From Propionibacteriaceae bacterium (GTDB lineage: Bacteria > Actinomycetota > Actinomycetes > Propionibacteriales > Propionibacteriaceae), in the NCBI GenBank assembly GCA_030532825.1, contig JAUNKK010000009.1:1-61324 (forward strand): a DNA stretch of 61,324 nucleotides, written 5' to 3'. Under the pieces are notes generated by a model that saw nothing but the letters and a program-made list of their open reading frames with translations, was not told the origin of the DNA and did no database searches. The stretch's first letter is position 1, and every line of letters starts with the position of its first letter. Of this stretch, positions 18,241-26,124 are shown piece after piece. Position numbers and translations under genes: made by a program.

Positions 18241-18255
18241 CATTACAAGCGCTTG
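18241..18255. promoter_or_regulatory. Candidate iol operator before the transaldolase operon
   Basis: CATTACAAGCGC (18241-18252) matches the motif before gntR/iolC in 11 of 12 bases. CAAGCGCTTG (18246-18255) is a perfect palindrome. A TATGAA box sits at 18262. Confidence 0.5.
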
Positions 18256-18336
18256 ACTTGGTATGAACATTGGGGTTGACTGGGTTGTCGAGGCGGCGAG
18301 GAAGCTGCTGCACGCGACGAGGAGGAACCCAAGTAC

Positions 18337-19416
18337 ATGTCCGACATCACCTACACCCCAGGGCCGCTCCTGGACGCGGCCCGCAACACCAAAACCGCAC
18401 TCTGGAACGACTCCTCCGACCTGGACGAGTTGCGCCAGTCCATCTCATACGGCGGCGTGGGCGCCACCTGCAACCCCGTGATCGCCTACACCACCATCAA
18501 GAAGCACCTCGACATCTGGACGCCGCGCATCCAGGCCATCGCCGACGCGCACCCCACCTGGGGCGAGTCGGAGATCGGCTGGCAGGCCGTCAAAGACATG
18601 TCGGTTGAGGCCGCGAAGCTTCTCGAACCGATCTTCGACGAGCACAAGGGCCGCAACGGGCGCCTCTCCGTCCAGACGGATCCCCGCTTCCACCGCGACG
18701 CCAAGAAGCTGGCCGACCAGGCGGAGGAGTTCCACAACCTGGCCCGCAACATCGTCGTGAAGATCCCCGCGACGAAGATCGGGCTGGAAGCCATTGAGGA
18801 CGCCACCCGCCGCGGCGTGTCCATCAACGTCACCGTCTCCTTCACCGTGGCCCAGGCCGTGCAGGCCGCCGAGGCCATCGAGCGCGGCCTCAAAGCCCGC
18901 GAAGCCGACGGCCACGACACCTCCGAGATGGGCCCGGTCGTCACCATCATGGTGGGCCGCCTCGACGACTGGCTGAAGCATGTGGTCGCCCGCGACGGCA
19001 TTTTCATCGACCCGTCGGCGCTCGAATGGGCAGGCATTGCCGCCATGAAGCGCGCCTACGAGATCTTCCAGGAGCGCGGCTTCCGCGCCCGGGTGTTGGC
19101 TGCGGCGTTCCGCAACGTCAACCAGTGGGCCGAGTTCGTCGGTGGCGACGTGGTGGTCTCCCCGCCCTTCAAGTGGCAGCAGATCATCGCCAAGTCCGAT
19201 TACGAGACCCGCGAACGCATCGCCGACCCGGTGAAGCCGGAGTACATCGCCGAGTTGGAGCGCATCCCGGACTTCCGCCGCGCCTACGAGGTGGATGGCC
19301 TGAGCATTGCGGAGTTCGAGGAGTTCGGGCCCACCCGCAAGACGCTGCGCCAGTTCCTGGCCGCCGACGCGGACCTTGATGCCCTCGTTCGCGACATCAT
19401 CGTCCCCGCTCCCTGA
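18337..19416 (+). CDS. Transaldolase-family enzyme of the inositol locus
   Basis: The 359-aa TIM-barrel enzyme shows the transaldolase hallmarks GGVGATCNPVIAYTTIKKH, RLSVQTDPRFHRDAKKLADQ and NIVVKIPATKIGLEAIEDA, where the Lys of VVKIPAT is the expected Schiff-base residue; the barrel closes with NVTVSFTVAQAVQAAEAIERG. ATG 18337 follows GAGGAGGAACCC. It is 83 bp before iolG in a rightward operon. No IolJ aldolase is present in the window, so it may cleave the phosphorylated intermediate (2-deoxy-5-keto-gluconate 6-phosphate) or a related sugar phosphate; that is inference. The alternative is an ordinary pentose-phosphate transaldolase. Confidence 0.85.
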   Translation: MSDITYTPGPLLDAARNTKTALWNDSSDLDELRQSISYGGVGATCNPVIAYTTIKKHLDIWTPRIQAIADAHPTWGESEIGWQAVKDMSVEAAKLLEPIFDEHKGRNGRLSVQTDPRFHRDAKKLADQAEEFHNLARNIVVKIPATKIGLEAIEDATRRGVSINVTVSFTVAQAVQAAEAIERGLKAREADGHDTSEMGPVVTIMVGRLDDWLKHVVARDGIFIDPSALEWAGIAAMKRAYEIFQERGFRARVLAAAFRNVNQWAEFVGGDVVVSPPFKWQQIIAKSDYETRERIADPVKPEYIAELERIPDFRRAYEVDGLSIAEFEEFGPTRKTLRQFLAADADLDALVRDIIVPAP

Positions 19417-19499
19417 CCGCCACCCGCTGAGCGACCGCCCGGCGCCCGGCGCCAGCCTGCCGCCGGGCGGTCGCGCTCATCCTTAGGAAGGAACCCCTC

Positions 19500-20495
19500 A
19501 TGCTGCGTATCGCAGTGATCGGCGCCGGGCGGATCGGCAAGGTTCATGCCGCCACCGTCGCCGCCCACCCCCAAGCCCAGCTAGTGCTGGTCTGCGACCC
19601 ATTCATTGAGGCCGCGAAGGCACTCGCCGAGCCCCTGGGGGCCCGCGCCTCCGCCGACGCCGCGGAGGCGTTCGCCGCGGACGATGTGGACGCCGTCGTC
19701 ATCGGCTCCCCCACCCCTCTGCACGCCGAGCACGTGCTAGCCGCGACCCGTGCTGGCAAGGCGGCGCTGGTCGAGAAGCCGGTGGCGGCCTCCGTCGAAG
19801 CGGCCCGTGACTTGGCGGCCGAGCTGGCAACGTTCAAACATCCGCCCGTCATGGTCGGATTCCAGCGACGCTACGACCCGTCGATCGCGAAGGCCCAGCG
19901 CCTCGCGGCTGAGGGGCGGGTCGGCCGCGTGGAGCAACTGACGATCGTCTCCCGCGACCCGGCCCCGCCGTCGGCCGAGTACCTGGCCCAGTCGGGCGGG
20001 GTGTTCAAGGACATGGTGATCCACGACTTCGACGAGGCCCGATTCTTCCTGGGCGAGATCGCCTCCGTGACTGCCGTCGGCCAGAAGCTGGACCCGGCGC
20101 TGGCCGAGGTCGACGACTTCGACGGCGCCGTCACGATGCTGCGCGCCGAGAGCGGCGCCGTGGCCGTCATCAGGAACACCCGCCACTGCGCCTCCGGCTA
20201 CGACCAGAAAGTGGAGGTCTTCGGCTCCGAAGGGGAACTGGTGGTGGAGAATCTCCGCTCCACGGCGCTGGTGGTCAACGACGCCAACGGCTCGGCCACC
20301 CAGGAGGTATTCCTGAACTTCTTCCTGGAGCGCTACGCGGATGCCTACCGGGACGAGTTGACGGCGTTCATCGATGCCATCAACAATGGCTCGCCGGTGA
20401 CGCCCACCGTCGAGGACGGGGTTGCGGCACTGGTGCTGGCCGAGGCCGCAGAGCAGTCGGCCCGCACGGGATCGACTGTGGAGGTAAAGAAGTGA
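19500..20495 (+). CDS. iolG: Inositol 2-dehydrogenase, Gfo/Idh/MocA family
   Basis: The 331-aa NAD-dependent dehydrogenase oxidises myo-inositol to 2-keto-myo-inositol (scyllo-inosose), the first pathway step. The N-terminal Rossmann motif is VIGAGRIGKVHA. EKPVAA carries the conserved catalytic-site Lys, and GVFKDMVIHDFDEARFF has the His/Asp pair usual in IolG. ATG 19500 follows AGGAAGGAACC. The end overlaps iolE by 4 bp (GTGA). Confidence 0.92.
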   Translation: MLRIAVIGAGRIGKVHAATVAAHPQAQLVLVCDPFIEAAKALAEPLGARASADAAEAFAADDVDAVVIGSPTPLHAEHVLAATRAGKAALVEKPVAASVEAARDLAAELATFKHPPVMVGFQRRYDPSIAKAQRLAAEGRVGRVEQLTIVSRDPAPPSAEYLAQSGGVFKDMVIHDFDEARFFLGEIASVTAVGQKLDPALAEVDDFDGAVTMLRAESGAVAVIRNTRHCASGYDQKVEVFGSEGELVVENLRSTALVVNDANGSATQEVFLNFFLERYADAYRDELTAFIDAINNGSPVTPTVEDGVAALVLAEAAEQSARTGSTVEVKK

Positions 20496-21355
20496 AAATC
20501 GCCGGGGCCCCGATCACGTGGGGCGTATGCGAGGTGCCGGGCTGGGGCTTTCAGATGTCCCCAGACCGGGTGCTGTCGGAGATGGTCTCGCTGGGGCTCA
20601 CGGCGACGGAGTTCGGGCCGCAGGGCTGGCTTCCGGTGGAGGCGGAGGCCCGCGCAGCCGCGGTGAAAGCGCACGGCCTCACCCCCGTCGGCGCGTTTTT
20701 CCTGGCCGTGATGCACGACCCGGACCACGACCCGATCCCGGCGGTGAAGGCCGAACTGGAGGCGTTCCGCGTCGCCGGCGGGTCGGTGCTGGTGCTGGCC
20801 TGCGACTCGGGTCGCGAGGGCTACGACGACCGCCCCGTCCTGGATGAGCAGGGCTGGGCGACGCTGTACGCGAACCTGGATCGCATCGCGACCGTGTGCG
20901 CCGAGGCCGGGGTGACGGCCTGCGTGCATCCGCACTGGGGCACCATGATCCAAAACGCCGACGAGGTGGAGCGGATCCTGGACGAAACCTCCGTCGGGCT
21001 GTGCCTGGACACCGGCCACCTGATGGCCGGCGGGGCCGACCCCGTGGACATCGTGCGACGCCACCCCGGGCGAGTCACGATCGTGCACGCCAAGGATGTC
21101 CACAAGCAGATGAGCGATAAGCTCCTGACGGGCGAACTCACCTGGAGCCAGGGCATCAAGGGTGGAATGTTTGCGCCCATCGGCGACGGCGACGTGGATT
21201 TCGCGGCCATCGCCGAGCTGTTGAGGAAGGCAGACTTCGACGGCTACTGGGTGCTGGAACAGGACATCATGCTCGACGAGGACCCCGCCCCCGGCGCGGG
21301 CCCCATCGACAACGCCCGCAAGTCCTACCAGGCGCTACAGGCCCTCGCAGGCTGA
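20492..21355 (+). CDS. iolE: Inosose dehydratase-like TIM-barrel enzyme
   Basis: The 287-aa protein begins KIAGAPITWGVCEVPGWGFQ, very close to IolE enzymes that dehydrate 2-keto-myo-inositol. Metal-site motifs are VTACVHPHWGT, VGLCLDTGHLMAGG and VTIVHAKDVHK, ending with GYWVLEQDIML. GTG 20492 is forced by the overlap with the iolG stop. A strong terminator lies 23 bp downstream, closing the operon. Other sugar-phosphate isomerase/epimerase activities are the main alternative. Confidence 0.88.
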   Translation: MKIAGAPITWGVCEVPGWGFQMSPDRVLSEMVSLGLTATEFGPQGWLPVEAEARAAAVKAHGLTPVGAFFLAVMHDPDHDPIPAVKAELEAFRVAGGSVLVLACDSGREGYDDRPVLDEQGWATLYANLDRIATVCAEAGVTACVHPHWGTMIQNADEVERILDETSVGLCLDTGHLMAGGADPVDIVRRHPGRVTIVHAKDVHKQMSDKLLTGELTWSQGIKGGMFAPIGDGDVDFAAIAELLRKADFDGYWVLEQDIMLDEDPAPGAGPIDNARKSYQALQALAG

Positions 21356-21377
21356 GCCTGCGGGTTTGCCCCCGCTG

Positions 21378-21415
21378 CCCCGGGTAGACCGGATCCCCGG
21401 CCTACCCGGGGTTTT
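21378..21415 (+). terminator. Rho-independent terminator of the second iol operon
   Basis: CCCCGGGTAG (21378-21387) and CTACCCGGGG (21402-21411) form a perfect 10-bp stem followed by TTTT. Confidence 0.9.
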
Positions 21416-21639
21416 CCATGCCATCCAGCTGGCGCCTCCGCGGGAAAGGCCAAGGCCGTCACCGTAAAGGTGCGAAAGAAAAGAGACATCGGCTTGGCGG
21501 GCTCGTGAGTCGTCCCCTATCGCTGGGCACGATCGCCCTCCAAACGGACAGCTGCGCAGCAGAGACCACCACGCCGGGAGCTTCCTGCGCTGGAGCATTG
21601 ATCAGGATTTCCGCACCCCTTGGAGACGCACCTCAGCAC

Positions 21640-22051
21640 GCCGGAGAACGGCGCGCCGGATCGGCCAATATGCCTCCCCTCGGGAACACGATTCGAATCC
21701 CTCGCCACCCTGACCGTCAGGACCTTGGCGCAGACACTTGAGGCACGGGTCTGGCATGTCCGCGCCCAGCGGGGCGAGCGGGAAATTGACCTGCTCGTTG
21801 AAGGGCGCGGGGGCCGCCTGGTTGGCATTGAGGTGAAACTCCCCGCTTCCGTGTCTGACAAGGACGTACGCCATCTGTTGTGGTTGCGGGACCAGCTGGG
21901 CGAGCAGATCCGCGACCTTGTGGTCATCACCACGGGCCCGACGGCGTATCGTCGCCCCGACAGGGTGGCCATGGTTCCCCCTGGTCCTCCTGGGGCTGTG
22001 AGGTCCCGACAGTTCGCTGTGCTCAATGACCGAGCCCAAGTAGGACTTTGA
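21640..22051 (+). pseudogene. Remnant of DUF4143-type ATPase (C-terminal part only)
   Basis: The frame reads GTRFESLATLTVRTLAQTLE, RGEREIDLLVEGRGGRLVGI, EVKLPASVSDKDVRHLLWLR and LVVITTGPTAYRRPDRVAMV. This is the C-terminal nuclease-like domain of the AAA-plus-DUF4143 family. The ATPase part and the first half of DUF4143 are missing, and nothing upstream restores it, so it is a decayed gene. Confidence 0.75.
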
Positions 22052-22120
22052 CAAGGCGCTCAAGGAGAGCGGCCTAGGGCGTCCCTCATAGAATGGAACC
22101 CGATCACGAAAGGAAGTAGT

Positions 22121-23146
22121 TTGTCCGGTCCGCAGTTCCCTGGAACCCCCCAACCGCCCAGCCAGTTCCCCGGTAACCAGCCACAACCCACCATGCCGCC
22201 GCCCCCACTCCCTGCTCCAGGGACGGCAACGCAGCCCGTCGGCATCACCGGCAGCCGGGTCACCGTGCAGGAGCGTGGGACTTTCGTGCTACCGGGGCTC
22301 TTGGGTATCGTCGCGGTGCCGGCGCTCGGCATCATCATCGGCGGGCTGGTCGGGATGCTCGTCCCCGAGTCGTCGGGTGACGTGCCGGGTGGGCTCATGC
22401 TGGCCGCGTTGATCGCCGTCGTGTTCTCTGTCGTGGTGCTGCCCACCAGCATCGTCATGATCAGCCCCGGCGAAGCGCGCGTGCTGGAGTTCTTCGGCTC
22501 CTACATCGGGACCGTCAAGAAACCGGGCCTATGGTTCGTGACGCCGTTCACCCAGAAGCGTCGCATCTCCATCAAAGTCCACAACTTCGAAACCAACGAG
22601 CTCAAGGTCAACGATTTCGACGGCAACCCCATCAACATTGCCGCCATTGTCGTGTGGCAGGTGGCCGACACCGCCAAGGCCACCTATGCCGTCGAGGGCT
22701 TCGAGTACTTCATTCGCGTGCAAGCCGAGGCGGCGCTGCGCCATATCGCTATGAGCCACCCGTATGACAACCAGCACACCGAGGTGACGCTGCGGGGCGA
22801 CACCGAGGTGATCGCCCAGGAGATGGCCTCCGAGGTGGCGGCCCGGATCGCCCTGGCTGGCCTTGAGGTGATCGAGACGCGCATCTCGTCGCTGGCCTAT
22901 GCTCCCGAGATCGCGCAGGCCATGCTGCAGCGCCAGCAGGCCGACGCCATCATCGCCGCCCGCGAGAAGATCGTTGAGGGCGCCGTGTCCATGGTGCAGG
23001 ACGCCTTGGCCCAGCTGGAGCGCTCCTCCGTCGTCGACCTCACCCCGGAGCATCGCGCGGCGATGGTCTCCAATCTGCTCGTGGTGCTGTGCGGCGACTC
23101 CCGCGCCACCCCCGTCGTCAACGCCGGGGGCATGCTGCGGCAGTAG
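22121..23146 (+). CDS. SPFH/stomatin-like membrane protein
   Basis: The 341-aa protein starts at TTG 22121 behind AAAGGAAG. It has a Pro/Gln-rich cytosolic N-terminus (about 40 residues), two hydrophobic segments (LPGLLGIVAVPALGIIIGGL and GLMLAALIAVVFSVVVLPTS), then a band-7 domain (ISPGEARVLEFFGSYIGTVK through AAIVVWQVADTAKATYAVEG) and a C-terminal helix typical of SPFH proteins (EIAQAMLQRQQADAIIAARE). Family members organise membrane microdomains and protease complexes; the specific partner is unknown. Confidence 0.85.
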   Translation: MSGPQFPGTPQPPSQFPGNQPQPTMPPPPLPAPGTATQPVGITGSRVTVQERGTFVLPGLLGIVAVPALGIIIGGLVGMLVPESSGDVPGGLMLAALIAVVFSVVVLPTSIVMISPGEARVLEFFGSYIGTVKKPGLWFVTPFTQKRRISIKVHNFETNELKVNDFDGNPINIAAIVVWQVADTAKATYAVEGFEYFIRVQAEAALRHIAMSHPYDNQHTEVTLRGDTEVIAQEMASEVAARIALAGLEVIETRISSLAYAPEIAQAMLQRQQADAIIAAREKIVEGAVSMVQDALAQLERSSVVDLTPEHRAAMVSNLLVVLCGDSRATPVVNAGGMLRQ

Positions 23147-23207
23147 TCGCAGGTCCCGGGGCTGGCCCACCCTTGCCCGCCCGGCCCCGGGACGGCCTCG
23201 TGCAAGA

Positions 23208-24413
23208 ATGAGGCGCATGCGTCGTCTCGACCCTGCCATGATCCGATCCGCCGGATGTGCACTGCTGGGCGCCCTAGCCCTAGCCTCCTGCGCAGCCCCT
23301 GGGACCCCACCCACCCCCTCCCCCGAACCAGCTGCCGAACCTGCCTCCGCGCCCCTCAGCAGCGAGGCGCCCAGCCCCACCCCGTCGCAACCCGCCTGTC
23401 GGCTGCGCGCGGAAGCCATGCCGGTGGCGGAACAAGTCGGACAGTTATTCATGATCGGCGTCAACACCAGTGGGCTCGACGACACGACCCGCGAAGCCAT
23501 CCGCGAGCACCACATCGGCTCGGCTGTGCTGCTGGGCAACACTGGCCAAGGCACCCAGCCGATCCGGAAACTCACCGCCGAGCTGGGTGAGCTGGGCGAC
23601 ATACTGGTGGCCGTCGACCAGGAGGGCGGATCCGTGCAGCGCCTGACGGGCCCTGGTTTCAGCGATATCCCCACGGCCCTGAAGCAGGGCAAGCTGACCG
23701 ACGGGGAGTTGCAGGCCGAGACCGCGGCCTGGAGCCAGGAGCTGGCCGATGTCGGCGTCCACTACAACCTCGCGCCTGTCGCCGACGTGGTGCCCGAGGC
23801 CAAGCAGAACAGCAACGCCCCCATCGGGAAGCTACACCGCAACTTCGGCAACGATGCCGCAACGGTGAGCGCAGCGGTGACCGAGTTCGTGTCGGGCTCG
23901 CATGATGCGGGACTGGTCACGTCGCTCAAGCACTTCCCCGGCCTGGGTGAGGTCACCGTCAACACCGACTTCGGGGTCGCCGTCGACGAAGACATCACCG
24001 CCGACGACGAGTATCTGGAGCCGTTCCGCGCCGGGATCGCAGCAGGCGCCGACTCGGTGATGGTGTCGTCCGCTATCTTCCAACAGATCGACCCCGACCA
24101 GGAGGGCGTCTTCAGCACAGCGATCATCGAGGAGTTGCTGCGCCAGGATCTCGGCTTCGACAAGGTAGTGATCAGCGACGATCTGGGCGAGGCTGCCTCC
24201 GTTGGCGACGTAGCCCCGGCTGACCGCGCGACCCGTTTCTTTGCCGCGGGCGGGGACCTGCTCATCAACGCCAACCCAGCGATGATGGCCGACATGGCCA
24301 AGGCCACTATCGCCTGGGCGGAGGCAGATCCCGCCAACGCCGAACGGGTGACGCAGTCCGCGGCCCGGGTGCTGGCCCTCAAGGAGTCGGCCGGTCTGGG
24401 GTCGTGCGGCTGA
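23208..24413 (+). CDS. Glycoside hydrolase family 3 lipoprotein, NagZ-like
   Basis: From ATG 23208 the protein is 401 aa; a longer frame upstream overlaps the SPFH gene and is spurious. A lipoprotein signal ends LALASCAAPG, then a Pro/Ser/Ala linker of about 60 residues. The GH3 domain shows AEQVGQLFMIGVNTSG, VAVDQEGGSVQRL, HRNFGNDAATVSAAVTEFV and LKHFPGLGEVTVNTD; the last is the KHFPG...D loop with the conserved catalytic-region residues. It should cleave beta-N-acetylhexosamine units in the cell wall from outside. ALRQDLGFDKVVISDD-type nucleophile motif (VVISDDL) is present. Confidence 0.88.
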   Translation: MRRMRRLDPAMIRSAGCALLGALALASCAAPGTPPTPSPEPAAEPASAPLSSEAPSPTPSQPACRLRAEAMPVAEQVGQLFMIGVNTSGLDDTTREAIREHHIGSAVLLGNTGQGTQPIRKLTAELGELGDILVAVDQEGGSVQRLTGPGFSDIPTALKQGKLTDGELQAETAAWSQELADVGVHYNLAPVADVVPEAKQNSNAPIGKLHRNFGNDAATVSAAVTEFVSGSHDAGLVTSLKHFPGLGEVTVNTDFGVAVDEDITADDEYLEPFRAGIAAGADSVMVSSAIFQQIDPDQEGVFSTAIIEELLRQDLGFDKVVISDDLGEAASVGDVAPADRATRFFAAGGDLLINANPAMMADMAKATIAWAEADPANAERVTQSAARVLALKESAGLGSCG

Positions 24414-24562
24414 GAGCACCCTCGATTCACCTGGGCAGAGACTAACGCCGGGTCTCCTGACGCCCTCCCTGTCCCAGGCATCCCGTCACGATGCGGAGGA
24501 TTTCGGGACGACCCTACGACGAACCTGGGTTTCCAAACCTGTATCCTGCCGAAAAGCTGGCG

Positions 24563-26065
24563 TCAGTCCTCGGAAACGAGTTCGCCTCGCCGGAAGGTGC
24601 TGACCAGTTGGGCGGCCTTGTCGAACTCCTCATCGACGCCGGGCGCGGGCTTGGTGGCCAAGCTCACCCCAACCGCAACCACAACGTTCACCACAAAGCC
24701 GGGCAGGATCTCATACAGGTCGAAGATGCCGCCCTCCAGCGAGCCGAAGATAGCGACGACAACGGCACCGGAGAGCATTCCCAGGAAAGCCCCCCACGTG
24801 GTGAGGCGCCGCCAGTACAGGCTCAACAGCACGACCGGTCCGAACGACGCCCCGAACCCAGCCCAGGCGAACGCCACCAGGGCGAGGATCGTCTTGTTGG
24901 CATCCCAGGCCAGGACCGTCGCGACGATGGACACCACCAGCACCGCCATCCGACCCATGAGAGTGCCGACGTTGCCCGCCTGCGACTTGAAAAACACCTT
25001 GTAGAGATCCTCCACCAGCGCCGACGACGACACCAACAACTGTGATGAGATCGTCGACATGATGGCCGCCAGGATGGCCGCGATCATGAATCCCGCGACG
25101 AAGGGCTGGAACAGCAGCTGCCCCAGCGCAATGAACACGGACTCCGCGTCGGGAAGCCGACCCTCATCACGCCGGTAGGTTGCGATGCCGACGAGCGCCG
25201 TCGCCGCCGCCCCCAGACACGCCAGGATCATCCAGCTAATACCGATGCGCCGCCCCGACACTGCCTCCTGTGGCGTACGAAGCGCCATGAACCGCACGAT
25301 GATGTGCGGCTGCCCGAAATAGCCCAGGCCCCAGGCCACCGACGACACCACGCCCATCACCGTCGTGGACGCACCCCACAGCACGAACGTGTTAGCGTCA
25401 ACCTCAAGGATGGTGTCGATCATCGGCTGAATCCCACCCAGGCGGATCACCCCGAACAGTGGCACGCACACCAGCGCCGTCACCATCATCAGTCCCTGCA
25501 CCGTGTCGGTCCACGCGACGGCCAGGAACCCGCCAACCAGCGTGTAGAGCACGACGCTGATCGCGATAATCAGCACCCCGTAACGCTGCGGTATGTCGAA
25601 CGACGCCTCGAAGAATTTTCCACCCGCCACCATGCCGCTGGAAACGTAGAAGGTGAAGAACACCAGCGTGATGATGCCGGCGGCAATCCGCATAAGGTTT
25701 CGGGCATCGTGCAACCGGTTGCTGAAGAAACTGGGGATGGTGATGGCATTGCCCGCCACCTCGCTGTAGGTACGCAGCCGAGGCGCCACGAATCGCCAGT
25801 TCAGCCAGGCGCCAATCGTCAACCCGATGGCCATCCACAACTCAACCATCCCGCTGGCATACAGCGCCCCGGGTAGCCCCATGAGCAGCCAGCCGGACAT
25901 GTCCGCGGCCCCGGCAGATAGCGCCGTCGTGAACGGGCCGATGTCGCGTCCGGCCAGCATGTAGTCATCGAAGTTCTTCGTCCGCCCCAATGCCCAGAAC
26001 CCGATCCCGAGCATTGCGATGAAGTACACGACCATTGCGATGGCCTGGTAGGTCTGCGAGTCCAT
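24563..26065 (-). CDS. putP: Sodium/proline symporter
   Basis: The 500-aa SSS-family transporter has about 13 membrane helices and the PutP N-terminus YFIAMLGIGFWALGRTKNFD, followed by MLAGRDIGPFTTALSAGAADMSGWLLMGLPG, where Ser/Asp residues form the Na+/proline site. YFGQPHIIVRFMA is another family signature. ATG 26065 follows AAGGAGG. It imports proline with sodium, as nutrient or osmoprotectant. It is 59 bp downstream of glgX on the same strand. Confidence 0.93.
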   Translation of the reverse strand: MDSQTYQAIAMVVYFIAMLGIGFWALGRTKNFDDYMLAGRDIGPFTTALSAGAADMSGWLLMGLPGALYASGMVELWMAIGLTIGAWLNWRFVAPRLRTYSEVAGNAITIPSFFSNRLHDARNLMRIAAGIITLVFFTFYVSSGMVAGGKFFEASFDIPQRYGVLIIAISVVLYTLVGGFLAVAWTDTVQGLMMVTALVCVPLFGVIRLGGIQPMIDTILEVDANTFVLWGASTTVMGVVSSVAWGLGYFGQPHIIVRFMALRTPQEAVSGRRIGISWMILACLGAAATALVGIATYRRDEGRLPDAESVFIALGQLLFQPFVAGFMIAAILAAIMSTISSQLLVSSSALVEDLYKVFFKSQAGNVGTLMGRMAVLVVSIVATVLAWDANKTILALVAFAWAGFGASFGPVVLLSLYWRRLTTWGAFLGMLSGAVVVAIFGSLEGGIFDLYEILPGFVVNVVVAVGVSLATKPAPGVDEEFDKAAQLVSTFRRGELVSED

Positions 26066-26124
26066 GGGGCCTCCTTAGGATTTCGCAGCAACCTACCCCG
26101 ACGACCGCTCATGTGCCAGACATC

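Noticed and set aside
22899-23207. N-terminal extension of the GH3 lipoprotein
   Set aside because: It overlaps the SPFH gene, has low-complexity composition, and would bury the lipoprotein signal.
24491-25876. Plus-strand His/Gln-rich frames
   Set aside because: Antisense shadows of putP.
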